DNA of 64,000 bases from Polydactylus sextarius (lineage: Eukaryota; Chordata; Actinopteri; Polynemidae): the NCBI GenBank assembly GCA_016801845.1, contig CM028913.1, forward strand, positions 1,958,501-2,022,500, given 5' to 3'. This document shows positions 44,727 to 57,735 of the stretch, one piece after another; the first letter of the stretch is position 1, and every line of letters starts with the position of its first letter. The position numbers were made by a program, and so were the translations under genes. The notes under the pieces are model-generated. The model saw only the letters and a program-made list of their open reading frames with translations. It did not search any database and was not told the DNA's origin.

Positions 44727-47700
44727 CCAAACATCCTCATGTAGGGAACATAATGTCTTAAATTACATTTTTAGCCATGAAATGTGACATTTTGTACAAA
44801 GACTGATGGTCTGGAGAGAATGCATCTAAATGGCACAACGTGTAAAAATAGATATAAAACATTTTCCAAGAAAATGGAGGGACCATTGTAACTTTCTTAA
44901 GTGTGACGGTGACTATCAACCCCCAATTTTATGAAAGTGCAATCATAAGTTGCTGAAACAAAATCAATGAAAACTAATATACCTGGGGTGGTCATTCTGC
45001 ACTGCTAAGTTTCTGCTTGTCTCTACACAGCCAGTAATATCTGCTTTCCTGTTGTTGGTGTTCTTTTGTTTTTTGAGTTTTGCTGTTTATGTGTTCTTAC
45101 AAGTGTATATAGTTTTCTTTAAGCTGGGTGACATCATCATTATCTTTTCTAAATCACCTAATCACCCCACATCATACATTACAATAAAAATTGGGTTTTA
45201 TAACATCAATATACACAATGCACTGCCAGTCTTTATGTAAATACTCAGTTAATTCCAAACTTGTCCCCTACATTAGATTCCTGTACAACAAATCTGTGAA
45301 GGGTTTTATTTACTGGCTAGACTACATTCAGATGAAATACAGTTTTAAATGTTTGGTTAATGTTAGGGAGAAATCATGGTACATAAACAAAATACAGCAA
45401 AACAACTGTCCTCCCCTAACTTTGACCCAATGCCATAAGTACCTAGAGCCATAAAACAGGCTAACAATATTACTTGTGAACATTTACCAGTACATGTATC
45501 AGATTCAATGTATTTGGAACTTTACAAATACATTAGGAGCATATACTCATTGTGTTATGGTAAAACATATTCCTCATGCAATTACCGTGATAATTGGTTT
45601 GCAACATAATTAGCATGAGCTTATGTTTGTACAAGATATCTTTTTTCAAATGTTTCCAGAGGCTGAGGCCTTAACACAACCAAATCTAATCTAAGTGTAT
45701 TTTTCCTAAACAATAAAGTTTTTTTCTTCTCATTCTTCTTTTTATGCAATGATTTAAATGTCTTGGTCTCAAAACAAATAAAATGCAGGTGTCGACAAGA
45801 AAACAACACAACTCATAATCTGCCCACTCTCCTTGGGAAACCTAGGAAACTAGGAAAGAATGCCACTTTTTCTGTTGACAGCAACCATAGCATAGCCAGA
45901 GCTAACCAGCTCATGTTCAGCTCCACAACAGACACAAGTCAAACACGATGTGTGAATGCATCAGTATTCCATCAAATCCCAAAGAAATTATCATCAAAAA
46001 CAGTTAATAAGATCAATTTTACACAGTCTCTTTTGCCATCTACTGGGCTTGTTTATACAACTGCAGGTTGCCAATTAGAGCAACTGACTTTTAAGGGCCA
46101 CAATATGGTAATTTTAGGTTGTTTGTATTGATATAATACTGTGCACAATGGAATCATGATCTGAAGAAGAAAGTAAATGAAGTGACACTGTAGAAAAGGG
46201 TCTGGTAGTGGCAGTCAGAGGGGCAAACTGTGAGATTTTGTATGTCATTTACTACAGTTGTAGTTATGAGCTGGCTGTGAATTTGTTCAATGGAATGTTT
46301 CTATATTGAATCATTGTTTTCATGGTGTTAGTCATTGTTTAAATATACAATTTTCCCTTTGGGTTCTCACAATTTACTCAAACATAATAACAGTCACAGC
46401 ATCACTAACAGTAGGAATTATTTTTATTTCATTATTTTCTTGGGTTTATGTGACCCACACAGAGATACCCTAGGGAGTGAGAGGTTAATTAATTGAATTG
46501 TGGGATTGAAAATTCAAATTTAGTGAATTAGGTAAACTTTCTGAATTGCAATTATAACTCTAATGAGTAGCAGTGGCAGTGCAACTTACAATTGTAACTA
46601 ATTACTACTTCAACTGAAGTGTCTTTGTTCGCTGATTAAAAGTGAAATTCAAGCTGTGGCAACTTAATGAGATTTGTTTGATGACTTAATATTACTCAGT
46701 CTAAGAACCACCATCAGCAATGTTACAGCAGATTTCCCAGCATGCATTTTTCCAAATGAGACCTCACACACCAAATATTCCTTGCAGAAACTTGCTGTTT
46801 ATCTTTAATATAATTGACAAGTCTGACACTTGTCACTGGGCTCACACAGACATGTTGACTTTGTACTGACTCTGGAACAAAGATCAGACTCTCCAACGTC
46901 AATGAGATTCATCAAACATGAAACCTATGATGGTATATGTAACTAAAACATTGCACATATGCCCCCACACATTAGGTCAATGATTTTCAACAACGAAACT
47001 TATGCATGAGTGGGAACATTTCTCTTGTCTGTGTTATGTCCTTTGCATAACTGAGAACATAATTAACTTTGTTACACAACACATTTTTACTTCAAGTTAG
47101 TTGTGTAGTTACATTAATTTTACTAGCCTACTAGTAAAGTACAACAAATTTTCTGTATTTGTTGCTTAGTTAGCATGAAAACATAATTTTTAGGATCCAG
47201 GGTTAATGTGTCACACTCACTTAAGTTTAATTTATACAGCTACAAAGAATTGGCAAAGTATATCATATTGATTTTTATCTGTGAAAATGTGTATTGGAGT
47301 TGAGTTTATTTAACTGTTGCAAACTGTGGGTCCTGACCTGTAACAGTCTTTCTCATACAGAAGATAACCTGGAGCACATTTCCATTAACTGAACCTGTGA
47401 ATAACAAAGTATGTATAGCACAGGCTCTTTAAATGGAACTCAGGCGAGAACAGCATTTAGTCCCTGTGGCTATATGCTAATCATCTCCCACTACCGTAAC
47501 CTTATTCCCCATCCCCCACCCTGTCCCTCTGTTGCCTGAGTCTCTCTGTCTGTCTCTCTCTGAATCTCTCTCACTCTCTGTTCCTCAAGTGTTTTTGAAG
47601 AGGGAACTGCACAGATGCTCCCACCTCAAAACCCTCCATATGCAATGCCCTCCTCCCACGTCCTTCCAAAAACATAATGGGATTTAAGGCCAGGGGGGAC

Positions 47701-48090
47701 AGGCTGTTTGTCCACAGGGAAGCAGCTTGTTTGAGGTGATGCGCATGAAAATAAACACTACACCAGTCCCTGTAGCAGTTCATCTTATTCAGATACTTAC
47801 AAAATGAACATAGGTTGCTAGTTGATTAAAGGCGCTGTGCATGGCACATTTGTTATGCATACTAGAATGCAATAATGTGTTTAGTCTTTCTAACCTACAT
47901 AGGCACAACGAGTTGCGTCAGAAATGGTGACACTGAGATGAAATATCTACACTAAGCTCGAATAAAGGTATATTAACTGCTTACGGCATTTTACACCAAA
48001 TTTGTTTATCTGGACATTCCCTCACACTTCATGTTTTTATATCAATATATTACTTATTATTAACACTCATGTTGTAGCCCTCCACCCCTT
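44727..48090. other. Long gene-free stretch
   Basis: The 122-codon frame at 45763-46131 is asparagine/threonine-rich with no recognisable domain. About 46430-46770 is complex, repeat-poor and rich in TAATTA/ATTA cores. A degenerate TC/TG array occupies 47538-47582. Short frames elsewhere are treated as chance. Confidence 0.45.
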
Positions 48091-48496
48091 TCTAGTCTTT
48101 TTGTCTTTTTTTTCCGGTAGCTTTGACTCCAGAGTGGTTGGATCCAGATTCTACACTATTGATGATGACATAATTATGATGATTATTATTATTACCATAT
48201 TAATGACAATGATAATTTTTCTTTAACAACTACTTGTAAACATGTAGTCTCTACAGTCTTTTCCTGGTCTCCCTCTTGTCTTTCTCCCACTCTCCCCCGT
48301 CCTCGTCCTCCTCTCTTCCCTTTCCTCTGTGTCTTCTCTGTTTTCATTTCACTCCAACCGGTCGAGGCAGATGACCGTCCACTCTGAGTGTGGTTCTGCT
48401 GGAGGTTTGACAATGCGCTTGAGATTAATGTTTTTATGATCTGCCGCTATATAAATAAAATTGAATTGAACTGAATTCAATTCAATTCAACAACTG
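48091..48496 (+). repeat. Family C, sense copy with palindromic tail
   Basis: (GAT/ATT)-rich lead at 48160-48215, pyrimidine-rich stretch 48255-48345, then 'cactccaaccggtcgaggca', 'gatgaccgtccactctgagt', 'gtggttctgctggaggtttg', 'gccgctatataaataaaatt' and the tail 'gaattgaactgaattcaatt'. The best-preserved family C copy here. Its (TTGAA)n tail runs into its own reverse complement, giving a small palindrome at 48465-48492. The start is uncertain; the firm part begins about 48250. Confidence 0.78.
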
Positions 48497-49188
48497 GTAT
48501 ATTCTTTGCAGGTGAAACATGTCTTGGAGAGCAAATTTCAATTCCAATAACAGTTCTGAATATATTATTACATGATATAATAAAATCTAGATTTGTATTC
48601 AAAAGTAAGAATGAAAATTTAGAGCAATAAGAAATAGGAAAAGACATCTTATTATTTCGTTTGTATGTGAGTAGTGGTACTGCTGTCACCGGGGAATAAT
48701 ATTATCATGTCACTCTATCATCACTGAAACATCTTACTGAGGGGATACATCATAAATAGGTTGTAGTGATGCACCATAGTAAGTGACACATGAACAGTGG
48801 CTGCTGTCCAGCTGAGTCCTTTCACGCATCACTGACTTTTATCAATAACACGTACACAACACCCCCACATGGATTCTGCCAACAATTTCATCCTCCTTAA
48901 GGCGAACTCGGAAATTAAATTTTCAGTTTAAACATAGACTCTCGTTATCAGCTTGCTCTCACAGTCCTCTTACTGAGATGAACCATATTTAATGTCTGTC
49001 CTCAACTTTTTTATGTACACATTCGTGTGCCTTTGACAGAGAACTTGATATTCTTTACTACATTTGTGCGTCTTTTGTTTTGATGATTCAATTGGGAGAG
49101 CTCTATCAATGTCTCAATGCGCTCCATCTGTCTGTGCAGAAAATAAATGTTACTAACCCTGGATACCCTCTATATCATTCTATTTGGA
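48497..49188. other. No gene seen
   Basis: Unclassified AT-rich sequence. Confidence 0.5.
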
Positions 49189-49214
49189 CTACACACACAC
49201 ACATTAGGGAGATA

Positions 49215-49256
<42 letters not shown>

Positions 49257-49264
49257 CATATATA

Positions 49265-49318
<54 letters not shown>
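49189..49318. repeat. Complex AC/TA/TG/TA/GA microsatellite
   Basis: Ordered blocks: AC array, TA array, TATG/CATA interruptions, TG array, long TA array, then GA array ending near 49318. Open frames of Y-I or R-E runs here are artefacts. Confidence 0.95.
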
Positions 49319-51475
49319 ACTTAGACATAGAATAATAGAAATATTTCTGTTTTCCAGTGTAACTAAGAGTTTTATGATTTGAGATTGGTCCTTCAAACAG
49401 AATTTCAGGAGTATATATTTGTTTGCTACATTTTTAACTATAGTAAGATAAGGCTAAAAGGATTTTTAAAGTCATTTTTCTGGTAATAAAATCTGCTTCT
49501 GCTCTTCACAAATTTATTATCTGAACTATTGACATTTCAGTTTCTTTGTCTGTATGAGACATAAATGAATCCTTTCTCTGTGGGAGCAGAGTGGATATAA
49601 AAAGACATCATCAGGAGCAGCTTCATCATTGCCAGAGGATTCTTAGGGTAAACAGTCCCACCAAGTGTTAGCAGGGATACCTCTGACCACCTCCTCCCAA
49701 TTGGAACCAATCTTCCTCATTCAATGAGTCTTGTGTCCATCTCTTTGCTCTCAATCCTCTAAATCTCTGCAGTGCCATGGCTGCTTGGATTCAGCCAGCT
49801 GGGGAGGCCAAAGCTTTGGAAATGAGTCAAACCAGGGGAGTTCGGGTTAAAAAGAAACTCTGTACAAGCACAAAGCTTGATGATCTGCAAAGGAGACTTT
49901 CAGTCCTGCTTGCTGTTCTTGAAAGTGAATGTGGGCGTGTGCTTTTCTACATGCATGAGTATGTATGCATGTATTTGTGTGTTAATGATTGCGTGGGATT
50001 TTCTCTATGTATGTGTATGTATGCGCGTAGAGCTGCAGGAGGATGCCAGCCTGCTTATGTAGCTTCTGAAGCACATGACTGCCACCAGTAGTCAGTGAAG
50101 TGCTACTGCAAAGAGAGCTCAGTCACACTGCACAGAGCTGGGCCTGTGCTCAGATGTGTTGGTAGCAATCCCCAGAGTTCAAATTTAATTTAATGGAACT
50201 TACAAACACAGACATCTGTTATTTCACTGTGGAGTTTAATCAAAACAATTTGACAGTATGTGATATCCAAAAGTACAGAGATGACAGGAGATGGAGGGAG
50301 TAGATCACTTAGATAAACCAGCTTATTCTTGAGCTTTCAGCCTCATGATATTGTCTTCTCCAACAGATGAAGTTTAAACAGTGTTTGAGCAAGCTTTACC
50401 TGTTGCAAAGATGTGGTGAAAGTAAAATGTTTCAAGGTCAAAAATGAACTTCCAGCTCACTAAATATGTAATCAATCACACCAGTCCCATCAACCACGAC
50501 CAAGAATGAATTAACATTTCTAAGCTACTAAATCTTTCAAAACTTCTTCTATGAAGTACCAGAGGATAAAAAATGTTGCACTAAACCACCAAACCACCAA
50601 TATTCCCGATTCCTGCCTAAATTCATTGTATTTCTGTCCTTACACTGAGAGAAGAATGAGTTCTGATTTCAAACTCAAAGTTTAAGATGCTACCGAGATG
50701 TTGAGTGTCTTGCCTGACAATAGTGAACCACAAATTTAATCTTTTTCCACAAAAGCATTTCTGACTGACAATCTATTGTATTCAGTTTTGTCCATTACAC
50801 AATCTAAGGGCTCTTCACACAGATGGGGCTGAGTAAGGCTTATTGTGAAAAAGCCAGGCTTAAGTGTATATAACAAACTAAAACAGGAATAAATAAACTT
50901 AGAGCTAATATTCTTGTTTGTTCAGTCTGACAAAGTTAAATACAATACAGTCTGAAGAGTATACATACTTATGTAGGAGTGAACAGTGTAACCAGTGTGC
51001 ACGAGACAGCGTCAGTGTGATCTGTTCCCTGCTCTCTTTCATGATGACACTGCTCGGCTGTCTGTGTGTGTTATGTACCTGACTGTCTGCGTAAAGCTCT
51101 GACTGACAGATCCCAGCTCCCTGAAGCACACACTGCTTTGATCACATGTATTAGAGCTGAAGATTCTACTCCAACTCTTGACAGCCTGTTTGTTTCTCTA
51201 AGCTGAGGATGAAACTCAAAGGAATAGAAGAGCGTTTATCAAAGAACATGAACACAGAGGCAGAGAGAAAAGACGATGAGGGAGCACAGATGCTAAAAGC
51301 TTAAGTCTCACACTTCCACAGAAGCAGGGGATGGTTGTTTCCTGTTACAGGATATCTGATCTTTCAGAAATCCCTACCAAAGGATTTTTACGATGGAAAT
51401 TCATTTTGGAATTCTTATCAGACCAAAAATACCAAGAGGAATTTAGAATAGTTCATGATTTCAGCACTGAATGTG
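49319..51475. other. No confirmed gene; one exon-like open frame
   Basis: 49777-50091 is an open frame of 104 codons with ATG in a perfect GCCATGG context and a TATAAAAAG box at 49596-49604 about 180 bases upstream. Its first 55 codons are varied, but beyond about 49950 the frame runs through TGTATG-type simple sequence. No recognisable domain. See findings. Confidence 0.35.
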
Positions 51476-51924
51476 GGCTAGACCACCTATCCTTGCATCC
51501 ATCCATCACCCACCAATGCATCCATCCATCCATTTATTTGGCAGGATGGATCTATTTTGGCATCTATACCAGGCTGTACTTTCCTGAAAACGGAATCAGA
51601 TGAAGCACCTCAGTTAATTACTGGTAACTAAGGTGAACACTGTTTATGCAATTTTAGCTGCTGTTTTAGAGTTTACAGTGTAAAACTTAATCCAGGGTTT
51701 AATTTGTTATCTAACTGCATTCAAAGAGCCAAATTAGCTGAATTAGCACCAACAGGCACGTCACATAGATGGCTAGACCACCCATCCAATCATGCATCCA
51801 TCCATGCATCCATCCATCCATCCATCCACCCACCCAACCACCCACCCACACAATTTGTAATCTAACTGCATTCAAAGAGCCAAAGTAGCTGAATTAGCAC
51901 CAACAGGTTAAATGTCACATAGAC
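51476..51924. repeat. A-B-A-B local duplication with CATC-type repeats
   Basis: Block A ('ggctagacca' plus CCATCC and (CATC)n) occurs at 51476-51531 and 51771-51850. Block B (56 bases starting aatttgt, ending caacagg) occurs at 51701-51756 and 51852-51907 with two mismatches. The A-to-B distance is 225 bases in the first unit and 81 in the second, so one unit expanded or shrank after duplication. Confidence 0.85.
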
Positions 51925-54579
51925 ACTTGTTTTGGACAGATAGCAGCGTCTTCAACTCAGTGTTGCCTGCTGACCCTCTGCTGATTGTCTTCTTTTCTTC
52001 TTACTCACACCACTTAACACTATAGCTAGCGGTTGTCCTTCCATTTCCACTGACATTTGTTGTGGTCACCTTCCTTTTATGTTTCATGGTACTTAGAAAA
52101 CTCTGAAGTGACACACTGTCACCACTCACTGCTCCTGAATGTGCTATTGGTGTCTTTTACATCAGAACCTCTCTTCATGCCTTGTTGATTATGGGGAATA
52201 CATAAGACAGCAACTCTCTGTTAACACCCAACCATTATAAAAGAAAAAAAGTAGCATTTAGCAAAACGAAAGTAGTTTTGAGTTCTACTCCTACTATATA
52301 ATACTGACCTCTAATTAGTATCCTCATTCTGTTATGTTATTTCTTAAGTTTAATTAGCAATACTTTAAAAAAGTTTCTTCAGTCACATCTACATTTAACA
52401 CTGATCCTGAGTGTTTGCATGGTTGCACTTCATTTCTCACTGTTTGTATTTTGAGTTACTGTAGTCCCATGGTGCACTTTAATTACTTAAAAAAAAAAAA
52501 AAAGATTTTGAGTAGTGAGTCTGTTTCCACTGTGATACTAGTGTCTGGACATTTCCACCTTTATACTAGAATATACAAGAGTAATTTTTACATGATTGTT
52601 TTTTATTTTTATTCTTTTATGGTTTGGAGACTGTTCATCTTCTCGTTAACCATAGTGACTTTGGTGATCACATAACTTTTCACCCTTACTATCATTATTC
52701 ATCAATGAATAAATGAATGAATACATTAAGTTTAACTTAAGTTTAACTTTGAACTCATTAAAAACAAACTGTTAACAAATATGTTCTAATGTCTCTATTT
52801 GTTAACATTTATCATTTAAAAAAAGACATATGCAAATGAGATATTTCATCTTACATTTGCAGAAGGAGCAGGAAGAAGTTTTTACTTGTTCAGCATCTTT
52901 TTCATCTATTCATTATGATTCATATACATATACAGTACTTTACCGATGTGAACTCTACATATACAATCCCATTTTAAATACAATGCTGTACAATACATAT
53001 ATGGACATTTGATAATTGGCACTTGTTCTTTTTCCAAATGTTTGTACATCTTTTAACTCCACGTCCAATCCCTCACAATCTGATATGCATATGATTTTCA
53101 TGGCTGAGCTTTCTTCTCAAATTTTAAATTGTTTTAAAGCCCTTTTTATGAAGATATTTTTGAATATTGTTTGTTTGTGGTCGATTGTTTTTTTTTTTCT
53201 TTGAACATTATTTGGATCATCTTAAATTTTACTAGATCCATAAACTTCAAGGTGGATGACTTAACTGCAAGTTGGTGTGTTCACTAAATCCCACATTGTT
53301 TAATATTTGTATAGCTCTTTTGTGTGGTAATAACAATGAGCAGAATTAAATAAAATTGTTAATATTAAAAACTCAGCAGTAAACACATCTTTTATCATTT
53401 AAAAACCAATATTGTCTTTGATCAGTGATATAAGTAAAGGAAGTACAGACAGTGTGGTTATTTTCACTGGTCTAGAATGAGGCCACTTATCTTTTACACC
53501 ATTTGGTTTCATTTACCTTAATCAAATGATTTAGTTTACTATGGACAGGTAGAAACAATACCATTCCAACATGAAAAATATATCCAATCCTGAGGTGCAT
53601 GATGCAACAGCAGAAGACCACGGGTCTGACCACAATGACCACAACAGGCAGTGAACACAAGATCACCACAGATAAAGACTAAATCAGGATTTCTGTTGAG
53701 AGAACTTGGCTCAACTTGTCTTGAGTCAACAGACCAGGCTGCTGGATGGTCAGCTTCTTAATAACAATGATAATCAGTCACCATTTGAACACTGCAACAT
53801 TACTTAGTTTCTTATTTTGTTTCTGACAATTTCCACTTTCCAATGCACATTACTTGGAGTAAAGTATGTTCCAAAATAGTTTCACTAATAAAATGTCTTC
53901 AATCACCGTCTTTGATGATCTAAATCCAGTAGATGTGGTAGTGTGGGAGATATTTAAATGTTTTCTTTTCAACAGCGTATTAGTGTTGAGATTAGTGTTT
54001 ATATAAATATATAAATCCAGGATTCTGGGCAAACACTCACTGTTCTGCCAGGGAATAATTATATGAAAACCAAATAGTTCAGTGGAAAATGTATGTCTGA
54101 GTTTTACTTAATCGACCACTAACTGCCTGACCCACATCAGGTTGTTAGGCACACAAAATGTATATTTGTATTTAATCATATTTCAGGAGTGTCTGTGTTC
54201 CTTGTCTTTGTTATGGAACAGTTTACATCTTGACAGAGGAGCTTATATGTAACTGAAGAGCATAGCACAGGTAATAAACTAAAATTGCTTCAAGAAATTT
54301 TGACCCAACTCCCCCTCAAATATCAGCTCAGTCAAAATCGCTCACTATTGGTCAGTGGTGCTCTTATCACTATTTCAAAGTGCAATTGTAATTTTCTGCT
54401 ATGAGCCAATCCTCTAGTTACACTGATTCCACTGACATGATCAGTGTTTCAGGTATTTTTGGTGGAAATGGAGTCATGTGTTTTGGACCAAAGGCTGATA
54501 CCAGCAACAAGTTCAAAATGGTCTATGATGACAATATCATTACTAGTGAAAAGTACGCAAAGATGTGAGCAATACATGT
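51925..54579. other. No gene seen
   Basis: A15 run at 52489-52503, an 11-base direct repeat 'aagtttaactt' near 52730-52752 and a T10-type run near 53190. Open frames at 52415-53204 are hydrophobic, AT-driven and lack domains. Confidence 0.5.
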
Positions 54580-54698
54580 CACCTACATCTCCACCACAAG
54601 ACAATGAATTATCTAGTACAACCACATTACAAAGGCATGACCATTGAAGAGTGTGGTGCTGGACTGGTCTGTCTGCAGTCCTGATCTGTCTCCAATAC
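54580..54698 (+). mobile_element. Tc1/mariner transposase scrap
   Basis: 'accacattacaaaggcatga' is followed from 54650 by the frame SVVLDWSVCSPDLSPI. Fish Tc1-group transposases have R-VLDWPACSPDLSPIEN here, the stretch around the second catalytic aspartate. The N of PIEN and all downstream sequence are lost; the next bases belong to a different repeat-like sequence. Upstream 'caagacaatga' fits the family's DN-x-P segment. Only about 40 codons remain. Confidence 0.62.
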
Positions 54699-54702
54699 AC
54701 AG

Positions 54703-55530
54703 TGGTGCTCATTTATCAAACGAGCGCATGACAGAAAACAGGCATAAATTGAAAGTGCGTTCATTTCTACGCAAGTGTGGCATTCACCAATTTGATCGTA
54801 AGCGTTGGCTACGATGATATCTTACATCAGATCTGAGTTCATGTACGCATTTTTCGAGTTTGACTTGAGGTGACTTATGGTACATGAACAGCAGTCGTGT
54901 CACTGATGGAGATATGTGTCTCACGAGTCAAATCTTTATCATAAATATGAATCCCATTAATTACAAAGTATTTTTTAAAATATATATTCGTAAACCTTGT
55001 CTCTTCCATCTGGAATGCCCGAAATAGAAGACGACCCGATAAGTGAGGCCAGTCTCTCCTCCACTGCATAAATGACAGACTCAGGTCCAAGTTTTTATTT
55101 TATTATTTTATTTTTGTTGTATCAAATGTTTCATTAACTATCACAGACAGAAATAGAAAAAATCAAACCTCTTCTGTAGTCCGATTGACCATTGAAAATG
55201 CTGTTGACTGTAGCTATTATTTCTTTCCAAACAATACTAAACGGTGTGCATCCACCAGAAACTTAAGCATCTATTTCAGCCTCTGTGAAATTTCTCTTTT
55301 TGCCAGTTTGCGTCCCTCTAAACTCTAAACTCTAGGAGTGCAGCTTCAAAACCATGCTGTTATAGGAGGTGTGATATGCTAATTACGATTGATTTCAGCC
55401 ACCAAATTTACCAACAGCCACTCATTCTTACTCTGGGATTGGTGTGATACATGTTTTATGAATCTCACATGAGCCTTGTTGTACAATGATTTCTCCGCTC
55501 ATATTTGATATCTGGTTATATCTGGTTTCT
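54703..55530. mobile_element. Possible PIF/Harbinger-type relic
   Basis: The left border 'gtgctcatttatcaaacgag' followed by CpG-bearing 'gtgcgttcatttctacgcaa' and 'tgtacgcatttttcgagttt' resembles a fish Harbinger-type repeat family. 'gttttatgaatctcacatga' near 55450 may be its opposite side. I cannot show clean terminal inverted repeats or a three-base target duplication, and no transposase domain is readable. Confidence 0.28.
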
Positions 55531-57004
55531 ACATTCGTTTGATCAATGTGTGACACATTCTGAAATATAAGAGAGTTTAAGAAGTGCACTGTTGCACGAG
55601 TTAAACATTGCACCTGAATCACTGAAACACTTGATGTTTTCCATCCTGATACGTCTCTCATCTCAAGGAATGGCAACATCACCCAGTGGTAAATGTTTTT
55701 CTGTCACAATTTCCTTTTTTTTTTTTTTAAAATGCAAAAAGTAATGAATCCATGACTTACATGTCAATGAATGAATACACAAAATCATTGATTTTATCCT
55801 TGCATTTCATTTAACGTACAGTTCCAACTCTTTTCTGATTCAGGGTTGTTGTTAAAATCTTCAGCTCATATTTCTTTACAAGATAGCCCCCACCATGGTC
55901 AACATGTTTGTTTTGCTCCCCCAACATAAACCTCTCAAACCTCTGCTAGATTGTGATGTAACCAATGTCCAGTCTAATGTCATCACACAGCAGTTTTCTT
56001 CATCCTTTGGGGTTATACATGCATTCTGTGCACAGTTTCCCTTGATTTACATGTCCTTAATAAAACTATGTTCCCCGAAATAAAAATCTTTGTCCATCAG
56101 CTCTTGTCTCATCACCAACAGTTGCCTCTGGCTGCAGTTCAAAGTGTCCTCGACTTCAATTCAGACAGAGCGAGCTCAGCTTATTTCAGTGTTTTGATGG
56201 TTCTCCAGGGTCAGAGCACTCGTCTGCTCCTTTGTCTCATCATCTTCAACCAGTGGTGGGTGGAATGACTCACACTAAAACATGTCCACAGTCATCAACA
56301 CCAGCTTTTTCTGTCCCTCTAAAAAAAAAAGGGTAAAGGAAAGGAAAAAAAACTGTTCACACAGATGCATACCTTTGGCACGCAAGGCTTTTAGCATCCT
56401 TTATTCAGATGCAAATAGATGATATGTTTAAAGAATATTTTGACAAAAGAATCACACCAGAATTACATTCAGAGAAGCTCATTAACCATTTGGCTTAATG
56501 CACCAAAGGGAACAGAGAGCACAGCCTCCCACATGGGCTTGTTTTACATAACAGATCTCTGCTCATCTCTTACACTTATTTTGTGTTTCAAATTATAAGG
56601 TTATTAGACAGGTTATCTCACCCCTGGTAACTTCATTGATTAAACTACAAAGATGTGCTCCCTGGAAATTTGTTTAGCTAATGTTGTGCCATCACTATAC
56701 GCTACCATAAATAACTATGCAATGAGACCCCTTTGGGTTGTTGAAGAGCGGTGAAGATACTTTGTGACCTTGCTATTGTAAGGTATTACAACTTAGTATT
56801 ACAACTCTAAAGTGAGTTCTGTCAAGTTTTCACAGTATGTGTTGTGAGCAATCACAAAGTTATTTAAAATAATAGGACAAATAACATACAAATATTTAAA
56901 AAAAAAAAAAAATCATTCCCTGTATAAAAAACAGTCAGGTTACACAAGCAGGTAAAATAACACGTAGCTCAACAAACCAACTTTCTTGTCAGGAGAATGA
57001 TCAG
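55531..57004. other. No gene seen
   Basis: T13-type run near 55717, A-rich stretch at 56320-56350 and A15-type run near 56898. Open frames of 62-66 codons lack recognisable domains. Confidence 0.5.
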
Positions 57005-57235
57005 TCTCATGATCATGTGTCTGTGTGGGTTTCCTCCCACCGACAAAAACATGCAATTAACATACAAAATTGCCCTAATTGTGGATGTGATTGTCTATAT
57101 ATCGTGGTTGTTTGTCTATAAGTGTTGTTCGTCTCTATGTGGCCCTGCAACATAAGCAGCTGGGATAGGCTCCAGTCCCCCCCTGACCCTAAGTACAGGA
57201 AAAATGGGTAAAAAATAGATGGATGGATCATCCAG
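57005..57235 (+). repeat. Dispersed family A, best-preserved sense copy
   Basis: 'gtgtgggtttcctcccaccg', 'aaaaacatgcaattaacata', 'cagctgggataggctccagt', 'cccccctgaccctaag' and 'aatagatggatggatc' follow the family consensus from the GGTTTCCTCCCACAG block to the GATGGATGGA end. A middle segment with the GACTGGCGACCTG block is missing. The reverse open frame here is repeat-derived. Confidence 0.85.
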
Positions 57236-57735
57236 CTAAATACTCACATACATTAACCATGTTTATGAAGCTAGCTGGGACACATCATATGGCCTTGGTC
57301 AGCACAACCTTTACCACTGAATTCAGGTCAGAAATGCTCATCAACTACCAGAGACCCAGTGAAACATTCTGCTGTATGTTGAAGTGAAAGGGGCTCTAAA
57401 TAGTGATAAACCCACAGAAACTCTAAGTTCTATACAATATTTTTTATTTATTTTTTTTTTTGTTGAAATGTTTATGGCAAACAAATGTGTGACCTTGGAT
57501 AACTCTCATCTCGGTGTATTTTCAGCCTCAGCTATTTTCAGTGAAAATGTGATAAATCCACTGCAGGATCACTATGACTGTGTTTTTAAATCTATTGCTT
57601 ACATCACCTGACATTAAACAATTAATAAAATGATTGGACAAATTAATAGCTAACCATAATTCTCATAATAGTCTCACAGACCAGTAGAAACACTACTCAT
57701 GGTAGATTATGATTTCTGATAGATGCAGGAGGATC
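57236..57735. other. No gene seen
   Basis: Unclassified; a T-rich run lies near 57440-57462. Confidence 0.5.

Noticed and set aside
45763..46131. Plus-strand frame of 122 codons
   Set aside because: No recognisable domain and a composition typical of random AT-rich translation.
49080..49396. Frames of 62-100 codons on both strands
   Set aside because: Mostly the translation of a TA/TG/GA microsatellite.
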